Source: Ruegeria spongiae
GTDB lineage: Bacteria; Pseudomonadota; Alphaproteobacteria; Rhodobacterales; Rhodobacteraceae
Length of the DNA stretch: 64,000 nucleotides
NCBI RefSeq assembly: GCF_023502395.1
Contig: NZ_JAMFMB010000006.1
Coordinates: forward strand, 89,945-153,944
Direction of reading: 5' to 3'
Shown: one piece after another, positions 18,213 through 26,201 of the stretch
Layout of the letters: every line of letters begins with the position of its first letter
Numbering within the stretch: position 1 is the stretch's first letter
The notes under the pieces: generated by a model
What the model was told of the DNA's origin: nothing
What the model saw: only the letters and a program-made list of their open reading frames with translations
Database searches by the model: none
Position numbers and translations under genes: made by a program

Positions 18213-19991
18213 ATGAAAATGACAACCGAAGAAGCCTTCGTCAAAACCCTGCAGATGCACGGAATCGAACATGCGTTTGGTATCATCGGCTCGGCAATGA
18301 TGCCGATCTCGGACCTGTTCCCGCAAGCCGGGATCACCTTCTGGGATTGTGCGCATGAATGCACCGGCGGCATGATGGCCGACGGCTTTACCCGCGCCAC
18401 CGGAGAAATGTCGATGATGATCGCCCAGAACGGCCCCGGCATCACCAACTTCGTGACCGCCGTCAAAACCGCCTACTGGAACCACACACCGGTTCTGCTG
18501 GTCACGCCGCAAGCGGCCAACAAGACCATCGGTCAAGGCGGCTTCCAGGAGATGGAGCAGATGCGCATGTTCGCCGATTGCGTCGCCTATCAGGAAGAGG
18601 TCCGCGACCCCTCGCGCATCGCCGAAACCCTGAACCGCGTGATCATGGAGGCCCACCGTGCCTCTGCCCCGGCCCAGATCAACATCCCGCGCGATTTCTG
18701 GACCCAGGTTGTCGATATCGAGATGCCGACCATTCTTGAATTCGAGCGCCCCTCGGGTGGTGACGCCGCCATTTCTGAGGCCGCCGAGCTGCTCAGCAAT
18801 GCCGAGTTTCCGGTCATTCTGAACGGTGCCGGCGTGGTTCTGGCCGACGCGATCCCGGCCTCGGCAGCGCTTGCCGAACGTCTGACCGCCCCGGTCTGCT
18901 GTGGCTATCAGCACAATGACGCCTTCCCCGGCAATCATCCGCTGCATGCCGGGCCGCTGGGCTATAACGGCTCGAAAGCGGGGATGGAACTGATCAGCAA
19001 GGCCGATGTGGTCCTGTGCCTGGGTACCCGTCTGAACCCGTTCAGCACACTGCCGGGTTACGGGATCGACTATTGGCCCTCCAATGCCAAGATCATTCAG
19101 GTCGACATCAACCCGGCCCGTATCGGCCTGACCAAGAAGGTCTCGGTCGGCATCATCGGGGACGCCAGGAAAGTGGCCGAGGGCATTCTGGACCGTCTGG
19201 GCGATAGCGCCGGTGACGCAGGCCGCGAAGCCCGCAAGGCCGCCATCGCCACCGCCAAATCCACCTGGGCGCAGCAGCTGTCCAGCATGGATCACGAGGA
19301 TGATGATCCCGGCACCACCTGGAACGAGCGTGCCCGCAACCGGCAGCCCGATCACATGAGCCCCCGGCAGATGTGGCGCGCCATCGATGCCGCGCTGCCC
19401 AAGAACGCGATCATCAGCTCGGATATCGGCAACAACTGCGCCATCGGCAACGCCTATCCGTCTTTCGAGGAGGGCCGCAAATACCTGGCACCGGGCCTGT
19501 TCGGCCCCTGCGGTTATGCCTTCCCGTCCATTCTGGGCGCCAAGATCGGTCAACCGGATGTGCCCGTTGTGGGCTTTGCCGGGGATGGCGCATTCGGTAT
19601 CTCGATGAACGAGATGACCGCCTGCGGTCGCGACGACTGGCCTGCGATCACTCAGGTGATCTTCCGCAACTACCAGTGGGGTGCGGAAAAGCGCAACACG
19701 ACCCTGTGGTTCGAGGACAATTTCGTCGGCACCGAGTTGGACCTGAATGTCAGCTATGCCGGTATCGCCCGCGCCTGCGGTGTCGAAGGCGTTCAGGTGA
19801 CCAGCATGGAACAGCTGACCGATGAGCTGAACAAGGCCATCACGCGCCAGATGAAGGACAACAAGACCACCTTCATCGAAGTGCTGCTGAACCAGGAACT
19901 GGGCGAGCCGTTCCGCCGCGATGCGATGAAAAAACCTGTCGCCGTTGCCGGGATCGACCCGAGCGACATGCGCTCCAAGCGCGTGGCCTGA
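18213..19991 (+). CDS. xsc: Sulfoacetaldehyde acetyltransferase
   Basis: Thiamine-diphosphate enzyme of 592 residues (EC 2.3.3.15) that converts sulfoacetaldehyde and phosphate into acetyl phosphate and sulfite, the desulfonation step of taurine degradation. The N-terminal ThDP domain contains HGIEHAFGIIGSAMMPISDL and the catalytic Glu region CAHECTGGMMADGF. The C-terminal ThDP/Mg motif is GDGAFGISMNEMTACG to RN. The Xsc-type segment IGQGGFQEMEQMRMF separates it from acetolactate synthases. AAGGA lies upstream of the ATG. A phosphate acetyltransferase, often next to xsc, is not present here. Confidence 0.95.
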   Translation: MKMTTEEAFVKTLQMHGIEHAFGIIGSAMMPISDLFPQAGITFWDCAHECTGGMMADGFTRATGEMSMMIAQNGPGITNFVTAVKTAYWNHTPVLLVTPQAANKTIGQGGFQEMEQMRMFADCVAYQEEVRDPSRIAETLNRVIMEAHRASAPAQINIPRDFWTQVVDIEMPTILEFERPSGGDAAISEAAELLSNAEFPVILNGAGVVLADAIPASAALAERLTAPVCCGYQHNDAFPGNHPLHAGPLGYNGSKAGMELISKADVVLCLGTRLNPFSTLPGYGIDYWPSNAKIIQVDINPARIGLTKKVSVGIIGDARKVAEGILDRLGDSAGDAGREARKAAIATAKSTWAQQLSSMDHEDDDPGTTWNERARNRQPDHMSPRQMWRAIDAALPKNAIISSDIGNNCAIGNAYPSFEEGRKYLAPGLFGPCGYAFPSILGAKIGQPDVPVVGFAGDGAFGISMNEMTACGRDDWPAITQVIFRNYQWGAEKRNTTLWFEDNFVGTELDLNVSYAGIARACGVEGVQVTSMEQLTDELNKAITRQMKDNKTTFIEVLLNQELGEPFRRDAMKKPVAVAGIDPSDMRSKRVA

Positions 19992-19998
19992 GACCACA

Positions 19999-20028
19999 CC
20001 CCGTCGCGGCCAACCGGCTGCGGCGGGG
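19999..20028 (+). other. GC-rich hairpin just after xsc
   Basis: CCCCGTCGC (19999-20007) can pair with GCGGCGGGG (20020-20028) with one G-U pair. It lies 8 bases after the xsc stop and lacks a T run. Confidence 0.4.
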
Positions 20029-20078
20029 GCTGAACGAAGATAACGAAACTCCCCGCCGGGCCCTGTGTCCGGTCTCTG

Positions 20079-20115
20079 GGCACCCTCCTGTTCCCTCCGG
20101 GCAGTCGAGGGTGCC
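20079..20115 (+). other. Inverted repeat in the tauZ leader
   Basis: Perfect 9-bp arms GGCACCCTC (20079-20087) and GAGGGTGCC (20107-20115) enclose 19 bases. The 3' arm is followed by GTCTTTC, 20 bases before the tauZ start. It could be a partial terminator or attenuator separating xsc from tauZ. Confidence 0.5.
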
Positions 20116-20134
20116 GTCTTTCAGGATTGGCAAG

Positions 20135-21169
20135 ATGCAGACTGCAGATTTCGCCCGTACCAAAGTACAGGGCCTTTCTGGTTTTTTACGGTTGAACGGA
20201 CAAGGGTTTCTTGTGTCCGCCGTTGTTGCGGCCGCGGCACAGTTTCTGTCCGAACATTATGGCGCCCCGGCCATGCTGATGGCATTGTTGCTGGGCATTG
20301 CCTTTCACTTTCTGGCCGAGGACGGCCCCTGCAAACCGGGGATCGAGTTCACCTCGCGCACCGTTTTGCGCTTTGGTGTCGCGTTGCTGGGCGCCCGGAT
20401 CAGCGTCGAGCTGATGGTTGGGCTTGGGGCAGGCCTGATCACCGTGGTAGTGGCGGGCGTCATTGCCACCATCCTTTTTGGTCTGCTTGGCGCACGGCTT
20501 TTGGGGCGCGGCTGGCGCTTCGGGCTGCTGACTGGCGGGTCGGTTGCGATCTGCGGCGCGTCGGCGGCGATGGCGATCTCGGCGGTGCTGCCCAAGAACG
20601 AGCATTCCGAGCGCAACCTGATCTTCACCGTCCTGTCGGTGACCGTGCTGTCGACCGTCGCCATGATCGTTTACCCGATCCTGACCCAGACTTTCGCATT
20701 CAACCACGAATATTCCGGGGTTTTCCTGGGCGGCACTATCCACGACGTGGCCCAGGTCGTTGGCGCGGGGTTCTCGGTTTCCGATCAGACCGGCGAAGTC
20801 GCAACCCTGGTCAAACTGATCCGCGTCGCGATGCTGGCCCCGGTGGTCCTGGTGATCTCGATCCTGGTGCGCCGCTATGCCGAGGATGGCGAGGCCGACG
20901 GCAAACGCCCGCCGATCCTGCCCTTCTTTGTGGTCGGGTTCCTGATCTTTGCAACGATGAACTCCCTCGGGCTGATCCCGGCGGCGGTTGTTGACCTTAT
21001 GAGCAGCCTCAGCCGCTGGGCCCTGCTGATCTCGATTGCCGCGGTCGGCATGAAAACCTCGCTCAAGCGCATTCTTGACGTGGGCGGTCAGGCGATCGTG
21101 CTGATTGTCGCCGAAACCATCTTCATCGCGATTCTTGTCCTCGCGGGCGTGGTGCTGATCGGCCACTGA
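20135..21169 (+). CDS. tauZ: Putative sulfate/sulfite exporter, YeiH/YadS (UPF0324) family
   Basis: Inner-membrane protein of 344 residues with roughly ten hydrophobic segments. It has the UPF0324 hallmark segments VLRFGVALLGARIS, GGSVAICGASAAMAISAVLP and GGTIHDVAQVVGAGF. TauZ and its paralogue SuyZ in Paracoccus are proposed exporters of sulfate/sulfite released from sulfonates. The ATG at 20135 is preferred over an in-frame GTG at 20111 because it is preceded by AGGA and because the GTG lies inside the upstream inverted repeat. Position directly after xsc supports the name; transport itself is inferred. Confidence 0.82.
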   Translation: MQTADFARTKVQGLSGFLRLNGQGFLVSAVVAAAAQFLSEHYGAPAMLMALLLGIAFHFLAEDGPCKPGIEFTSRTVLRFGVALLGARISVELMVGLGAGLITVVVAGVIATILFGLLGARLLGRGWRFGLLTGGSVAICGASAAMAISAVLPKNEHSERNLIFTVLSVTVLSTVAMIVYPILTQTFAFNHEYSGVFLGGTIHDVAQVVGAGFSVSDQTGEVATLVKLIRVAMLAPVVLVISILVRRYAEDGEADGKRPPILPFFVVGFLIFATMNSLGLIPAAVVDLMSSLSRWALLISIAAVGMKTSLKRILDVGGQAIVLIVAETIFIAILVLAGVVLIGH

Positions 21170-21228
21170 AGGCCCCAGGATCACACTCGGACCGACAAAG
21201 CCGCCAGATAACAGAAGGAACTCAAGCC

Positions 21229-21594
21229 ATGCAAACCCATGTCATCGACATTGCCAATGACGCGCCGCAATCCACCGGCCAGCGGCGTTTGGCCGACCTG
21301 CCCGACCGCGTCGTCTCGGGCGATCCGCATCACGACACGGAAATCCAGTTCACCAGCCCCGACGGCAAGTTGACCGCAGGCACCTGGACCTCGACGCCGG
21401 GCAAGTGGCACGCCTTCACCGATAAGGATGAATACTGCTACATCGTCTCGGGCCATTGCGCCCTGATCCATCAGGACGGCACCCGTCGCGAATTCCGCGA
21501 GGGCGCGTCGTTTTTCATTCCCGACGGGTTTGTCGGCTTCTGGGAGGTGATCGAGACCACCACCAAACATTTCGTCATTCGGGACACCAAATAG
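21229..21594 (+). CDS. Cupin domain protein (DUF861 type)
   Basis: Small single-domain cupin of 121 residues. The two cupin motifs read as WHAFTDKDEYCYIVSGHC, then FREGASFFIPDGFVGFWEV, close to the EutQ/(S)-ureidoglycine-type Cupin_3 family. It has no signal peptide. GAAGGA lies upstream of the ATG. It is the last plus-strand gene of the tau region, 59 bases after tauZ, in the position where other tau clusters often carry pta. A role in sulfonate metabolism is not known. Confidence 0.83.
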   Translation: MQTHVIDIANDAPQSTGQRRLADLPDRVVSGDPHHDTEIQFTSPDGKLTAGTWTSTPGKWHAFTDKDEYCYIVSGHCALIHQDGTRREFREGASFFIPDGFVGFWEVIETTTKHFVIRDTK

Positions 21595-21609
21595 CCCCAC
21601 CTTCGGCGC

Positions 21610-21625
21610 CGGGGCCGCAGCCCCG
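21610..21625. terminator. Hairpin between tau region and the opposing operon
   Basis: Perfect 6-bp CGGGGC/GCCCCG stem with a CGCA loop. It lies between the cupin stop and the convergent, truncated SDR stop. No T run follows, so strength is uncertain. Confidence 0.5.
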
Positions 21626-22318
21626 TCACCGGCCCGGCAAATCCTGCGACCTGCCCCAGCGCTTCTGCGGAATGCGGTCGAGGATCGCCCTGGGCCGGTC
21701 CGGATCGTCCTGCAGCGCCTGGGTGTTATCGGTGGCGAGATAGCCCGGCGCAATGGCGTTGACGTTCAGCCCATGCGGCGCCCATTCATTGGCCAAAGCC
21801 TTGGTCAACTGCCCGATCCCGCCCTTCGAGGCGGAATAGCCCGGCACCGTAATCCCGCCCTGAAACGTCAGCAGTGACGCAGTGAAGATGATCTTGCCAT
21901 GCCCCCGTTCGACCATCCCCCGCCCGATTTCGCGCGATAGGATGAACTGGGCCGAGAGATTCACCTCAATCACCTCATCCCACCAGTCGTCGGGATGTTC
22001 GGTTGCGGGTTTGCGCCGGATCGTGCCGGCATTGTTGACCAGAATGTCCGGCGCGACCCCGTCCGCAGCCAGTTGCCCGGCAAATCCCAGCACCGCGCCC
22101 CGATCCGAGAAATCGCATTGATATCCCCGGAAGCCGCGCCCCATGGCGGCGACGGCCTGTTCCACCTCGCTGCCCGAGGGTTCCAACGTGGCCGAAACCC
22201 CGACGATATCCGCCCCGGCTTCTGCCAGCGCCTCGGTCATGCCGCGCCCGATGCCGCGTTTGCACCTGGTGACCAGCGCCGTCTTGCCGGTCAGGTCAAA
22301 GCTTGCCAGGACGCTCAT
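21626..22318 (-). CDS. SDR family oxidoreductase, C-terminally truncated and probably inactive
   Basis: Short-chain dehydrogenase most like 2-deoxy-D-gluconate 3-dehydrogenase (KduD), 230 residues where relatives have about 250. NNAG, the catalytic Ser in FTASLL and YSASK are intact. The coenzyme motif reads VTRCKRGIG, with Arg where the first Gly of TGxxxGIG is expected. The reading frame stops right after RWGRSQDLPGR, so the final strand and VDGG tail are missing. The start overlaps the upstream alcohol dehydrogenase by 4 bases (ATGA). It is the last gene of the minus-strand operon, and both changes suggest decay. Confidence 0.7.
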   Translation of the reverse strand: MSVLASFDLTGKTALVTRCKRGIGRGMTEALAEAGADIVGVSATLEPSGSEVEQAVAAMGRGFRGYQCDFSDRGAVLGFAGQLAADGVAPDILVNNAGTIRRKPATEHPDDWWDEVIEVNLSAQFILSREIGRGMVERGHGKIIFTASLLTFQGGITVPGYSASKGGIGQLTKALANEWAPHGLNVNAIAPGYLATDNTQALQDDPDRPRAILDRIPQKRWGRSQDLPGR

Positions 22319-23355
22319 AGATCCCCTTCGACCTTGATCAGGCTTTTCATCGCGGTCGGGCTGCGGTCCAGCGCCTGAAACGCAGACTGTATGTCCGAGA
22401 GCGGGCTGATATCGGTGATCATCGTGTCGGCGTCGATGCCGCCTTCGGCAATGAGCGCGATGGCCGTCTCGTAGTCTTCGGGTTCATAGACCCTTGCACC
22501 GATCAACTTCAGCTCGCGCCAGAAGAACTGGAACAGGTCAATGCTTGGTTTCTGCGCGTGAATGGCGACCATCACGATCCGCGCCCGCGTCGCCGCCACT
22601 GCGGTCATCGCATCGACGCCGGGCTGGGTTCCGGACACTTCGAACACCACATCCGCGCCCTTGCCGCCGGTGCGCGCCTCGACAGCACCCTGCAGATCGG
22701 CCTCGACAGGGTTGACGGTGTCGAAGCCCAGCGTCTCGGCAATGGCCAGACGGTTCGGGTTGACCTCGGACTTCAGCACATTGCCTCCCGCATCGCGGGC
22801 AACCATCGCCACCAGCACCCCAATCGGCCCGCCGCCGATCACCACCACATCCTCGCCGGGCTGCAACCCGGACAGGCGCACGTCGTGGCAGGCCACCGCC
22901 ACCGGTTCGATCAGAGCGGCATGATCCATGCGCAGATCGTCGGGCAGCACATGCAGCGTATGGGCGGGCACCGTCCACAGTTCCTGCATCGCGCCATCGG
23001 TATCGAGGCCAAGGAATTTCAGCTTGTGACAGATATGTGCATGCCCGGCATTACAGGCGGGACAGGCACCGCACGGGTCCAGCGGGCGCACCACAACTTT
23101 CTGCCCCGGCCTGACATCCGCAACGCCCGCGCCAACCGCCGCGACCACACCGGACATCTCATGGCCGATCACGCGATCGAACCCAACGCGTGCGTCCATA
23201 TTTCCGTGATGGACATGCAGGTCGGTGCCACAAATACCGCAATAGGCAACGCGCAGCGTGACCTCATCCGTGCCGGGGTCGGGGGGCTTGATCTGCTCGA
23301 CCGAGAAGCTTTACTCGCCGCGATAATAGGCGGCTGTAATGGTTTGATCGCTCAT
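22315..23355 (-). pseudogene. Zinc-dependent alcohol dehydrogenase with an early stop codon
   Basis: Medium-chain, zinc-type sugar/polyol dehydrogenase reading frame of 347 codons interrupted at codon 15 by TAA (23311-23313). Before it the frame reads MSDQTITAAYYRGE; after it comes SFSVEQIKPP, exactly what the family continues with. The catalytic zinc region YCGICGTDLH (Cys42) and structural zinc region DPCGACPACNAGHAHIC are otherwise intact, as is the Rossmann motif GGGPIGVL. A restart at the ATG at 23199 would drop Cys42. AAGGA lies upstream of the original ATG. It may be a pseudogene, a readthrough product or a sequence error. Confidence 0.75.
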
Positions 23356-23409
23356 GATCCTGCATCCTTGTCTGGAATTTCATTGCCCGTCCTGAGGATC
23401 TGTCGACCG

Positions 23410-24273
23410 CTACCCGAAATGCGCCTTGAACTGCGCGATGCACTGACGGAACCCGGTCTCGAAATCGCCATTGCCGGGGTGGTAGACGGATTCGAAACTG
23501 ATCACGCCGCCATAGCCATCTGCGCGCAGCGCATCGCCCATGGGCTGGAACTGATCCGCCAACTGCCCTTGCCCCATCTCACGCACATGCAATGTCGCGC
23601 GCGGCGTATCGACCTGCACATCCTTGATATGGATATGACCCAGATAACCGTTCCTGACCTCGCTATAACCTTCTGGAAAGGCGCGTTCATGGCACCAGCA
23701 GTTATTGGCCGGGTCCCACAGCACCTTCAGCGCATCCTTGGCATCCAGATCGTCGATCAGCCTGCGGGCGGTATAGTTGGAATTTACCATCGTGCCGTTG
23801 CCGGTCTCGACCACCAGTGTCACACCCGCGTCTCGGGCCACATCGACAGCGGGGGCAATCAGCGGCAACATCGCGTCCCACGCGCCATGGGCCACATTCC
23901 ACTTTTCGGCCCCGTTATACCCCCAGAGGATCTGCTCCTTCTTCGGCGTCATGATCCGAACCAGCGGTGATCCCACCACATGGGCCATGTCGATCACCCG
24001 CATGAGCGCGTCCATATGCCGGCTGTGCAATTCATCGCCCGGCCTGTTGGCTGCGGTCATACCGGCAAAGACATGACGGCTGAGGCAGCTGACCGGTTTG
24101 CCCCGCGCGCGCAGCAGGGCGTCGATCTCGCGGATCTCATCGGGCGAATGGTTGCCCACCTCGGTATCGCCCACGAATTGCAGTTCGGCATAGGTCAGGT
24201 CAAATTCGTCCATCACATCCACCGCATGGACCAGATCGCGGCTGATGCCGTCGCAGATTACGCCAAGTTTCAT
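23410..24273 (-). CDS. Sugar phosphate isomerase/epimerase, xylose isomerase-like TIM barrel
   Basis: Protein of 287 residues of the AP-endonuclease-2-like TIM-barrel family (IolE, hydroxypyruvate isomerase and epimerases). Likely metal ligands are Glu in VVETGNG, Asp in LWDPANNCW, His in HIHIKD and Glu in SFESVYHP. It probably isomerises or epimerises a keto-sugar or keto-acid intermediate. It sits 12 bases after the beta-hydroxyacid dehydrogenase at 24286 and before the alcohol dehydrogenase in the operon. The exact substrate cannot be read. Confidence 0.82.
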   Translation of the reverse strand: MKLGVICDGISRDLVHAVDVMDEFDLTYAELQFVGDTEVGNHSPDEIREIDALLRARGKPVSCLSRHVFAGMTAANRPGDELHSRHMDALMRVIDMAHVVGSPLVRIMTPKKEQILWGYNGAEKWNVAHGAWDAMLPLIAPAVDVARDAGVTLVVETGNGTMVNSNYTARRLIDDLDAKDALKVLWDPANNCWCHERAFPEGYSEVRNGYLGHIHIKDVQVDTPRATLHVREMGQGQLADQFQPMGDALRADGYGGVISFESVYHPGNGDFETGFRQCIAQFKAHFG

Positions 24274-24285
24274 GTCCTGCCCTCC

Positions 24286-25173
24286 TTAGCGGTGCAGTTC
24301 CGCACCGACGATCTCTTCCATCACGCGGGTACAGATCCAGTTGTCGCCATGGGGGTATTTCGTCTTGCCCTGATGGAAGATCTGCATCGCGCTCGCGGCC
24401 ATGAACAGCGGCACACCAAGCTCTTCAGCCATGCTGAGCGAGATGGTCAGGTCCTTGTGCATGGTCCCGATCCCCGAGCCGGTGCCCTCGAATTTGCGGT
24501 CGATGATATTGCCGAGCGCGGTGTTGGTGATGCCGCAGCCCGCGCTGGAGGTGGAGAACACGTTATAGAGCACCTCACCGCTCACCCCCGCCTTGGCCGC
24601 CAATGCAGCGGCCTCGAAGGTTGCGCCGAACATCGCGCCGATCAGCGATTGCAGGCAGGCCTTGACCACCTGCCCCTCGCCGGGCCGGGTGCCCACACGG
24701 TGGATGGTGCCCGAGACCGCCTCCATCACCGGCGCAAAACGGTCCAGCACCGCAGCCGCGCCCGCTGCCATCATGGTCAGTGTCCCGCCCTGCGCGCCGG
24801 GAAACCCGCCCGAGACCGGGCTGTCGATCAGGTGAATGCCCGAGCCGTCCATCGCCGCGCCGATCTCGCGGGCCTCGGCGGGTTTGATCGTGGCGGTCAG
24901 GATCACCGCGCCACCTTGTGCCATATGGCTGATCAACCCGTCCGCGCCCAGAATGACCGATTTCGCCTGATCGCCGTTCATCACCATGACATAGACCGCA
25001 TCCGCGTTTGCCCCGACCTGTGCCGCACTGGTGACAGGTTCGCCCCCCATCTCGGCAAAAGCCCGCATCCGCGCGTCATCCAGGTCCAGACCGCAGGTCT
25101 GAAATCCGTTCGCCATCAGGTTCCTGGCCAGCCCGCTGCCCATGTCACCCAGTCCGATTACGCCAACCCTCAT
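24286..25173 (-). CDS. NAD(P)-dependent beta-hydroxyacid dehydrogenase (HIBADH family)
   Basis: Enzyme of 295 residues. The Rossmann motif VGVIGLGDMGSGLARNL is at the N-terminus, the classical substrate loop DSPVSGGFPGAQGG follows, and the probable catalytic Lys is in GQVVKACLQSL. Family members oxidise 3-hydroxyisobutyrate, tartronate semialdehyde (in reverse) or L-threonate. It is separated from the EamA gene by 127 bases and coupled closely to the isomerase downstream. This is one of three paralogues in the island; unlike the one at 26202 it keeps VSGG. Confidence 0.88.
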   Translation of the reverse strand: MRVGVIGLGDMGSGLARNLMANGFQTCGLDLDDARMRAFAEMGGEPVTSAAQVGANADAVYVMVMNGDQAKSVILGADGLISHMAQGGAVILTATIKPAEAREIGAAMDGSGIHLIDSPVSGGFPGAQGGTLTMMAAGAAAVLDRFAPVMEAVSGTIHRVGTRPGEGQVVKACLQSLIGAMFGATFEAAALAAKAGVSGEVLYNVFSTSSAGCGITNTALGNIIDRKFEGTGSGIGTMHKDLTISLSMAEELGVPLFMAASAMQIFHQGKTKYPHGDNWICTRVMEEIVGAELHR

Positions 25174-25300
25174 ATCAACTTCCCAGTTTCTTCCGGTGTC
25201 ACCGGTGTTGCGTCTGGCGCCTCAGCGCCGGTTCAAGCCGGGGTTTCAGGCGCATTGCAAAGCGCCGGGCGGTCCGGAAGACACCCCTGCCCTATTTGGA

Positions 25301-26200
25301 TCACGTTATGGCCGCACGCCCCCGCATCCGCTCGCGCTGCCAGATGATCACGCCCGAGAGCACGATCAGCGCCGCCCCCAGCAGGGTCGCAGCATCCGAC
25401 AATTGATCGAACACGATGTAGCTGGCGATGGTCAGATAGATCAGAAAACTGTAGGAAAACGGCATCAGCACGCTTGCGGTGGCAAAACGATGCGCGCGGG
25501 TCAGAAGCTCGTGCCCGGCCCAGCCACAGGCCCCCAGCGCCGCCCAAAGCGTCAGGATCACAGGATCACTTGAGGGCTGCCAGATCGCAAAGGCAAACGG
25601 CGCGAGCAGGATGGTTCCCACCGCGCCGGTAAAGAATTGCATGGTGCGGCTGCTGACCTCACCCGCCAGATGCCGGGTCAGGAGGGCATAGATCGCAAGG
25701 CCGGTCGCATTCAGGATCGCAAGCGGTGCCGCCCAGTGGAAATCCGCACCAAACGGGTTGATGGCCACCAGCACGCCCACAAACCCCAGCAGGATCGCGC
25801 CCCAGCGCCAGGGACCGACATGCTCGCCCAGCAGCGGGACGGATAGCAGGCAGACGATGATCGGGGCCGAGAACATGATCGCGGAGACCAGCGTCAGCGA
25901 CAGATAGGTCAGCACGAAGAAATTGCCGACCGTCGCCAGCGCCAGCGACGCCGCCCTCAGAGTCAGCAGGCCGAAATGGCGGCGGATCGGTTCCATGGGT
26001 CCAAGCCCGCGCAAGCCCGCCTCGCCCAGTGAGACCACAAAATGCCCGGCATAACGCAGAAAGGCCAGCTGCAACGCCGGCAAGCCCAGCGCCAGCATCC
26101 ATTTGACCGAAGTATCCACGACCGAGAACAGCAGGTAAGCCGTCAGCATCATCACGATGCCCAGCGTCGGGCGATCAGAGAGCACCGGGGCCGTCACCAC
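25301..26200 (-). CDS. DMT superfamily permease with EamA domains
   Basis: Inner-membrane protein of 299 residues with about ten hydrophobic segments and two EamA repeats. The second repeat is marked by GACGWAGHELLTRAHRFA. Such permeases export or exchange metabolites, and the cargo is unknown. It starts with GTG one base after the preceding stop, so it is coupled to the dehydrogenase at 26202. It may remove an overflow or toxic intermediate of the operon's pathway (inference). Confidence 0.85.
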   Translation of the reverse strand: MVTAPVLSDRPTLGIVMMLTAYLLFSVVDTSVKWMLALGLPALQLAFLRYAGHFVVSLGEAGLRGLGPMEPIRRHFGLLTLRAASLALATVGNFFVLTYLSLTLVSAIMFSAPIIVCLLSVPLLGEHVGPWRWGAILLGFVGVLVAINPFGADFHWAAPLAILNATGLAIYALLTRHLAGEVSSRTMQFFTGAVGTILLAPFAFAIWQPSSDPVILTLWAALGACGWAGHELLTRAHRFATASVLMPFSYSFLIYLTIASYIVFDQLSDAATLLGAALIVLSGVIIWQRERMRGRAAIT

Positions 26201-26201
26201 C

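Noticed and set aside
17814..19997. 727-codon open frame antisense to tauY and xsc
   Set aside because: It is a shadow frame; both strand-plus genes have clear families and ribosome sites.
21181..21753. Minus-strand frame continuing past the truncated SDR, as a frameshifted tail
   Set aside because: The continuation is antisense to the cupin gene and lacks the FLAS/VDGG tail of SDR proteins; truncation fits better than a simple frameshift.
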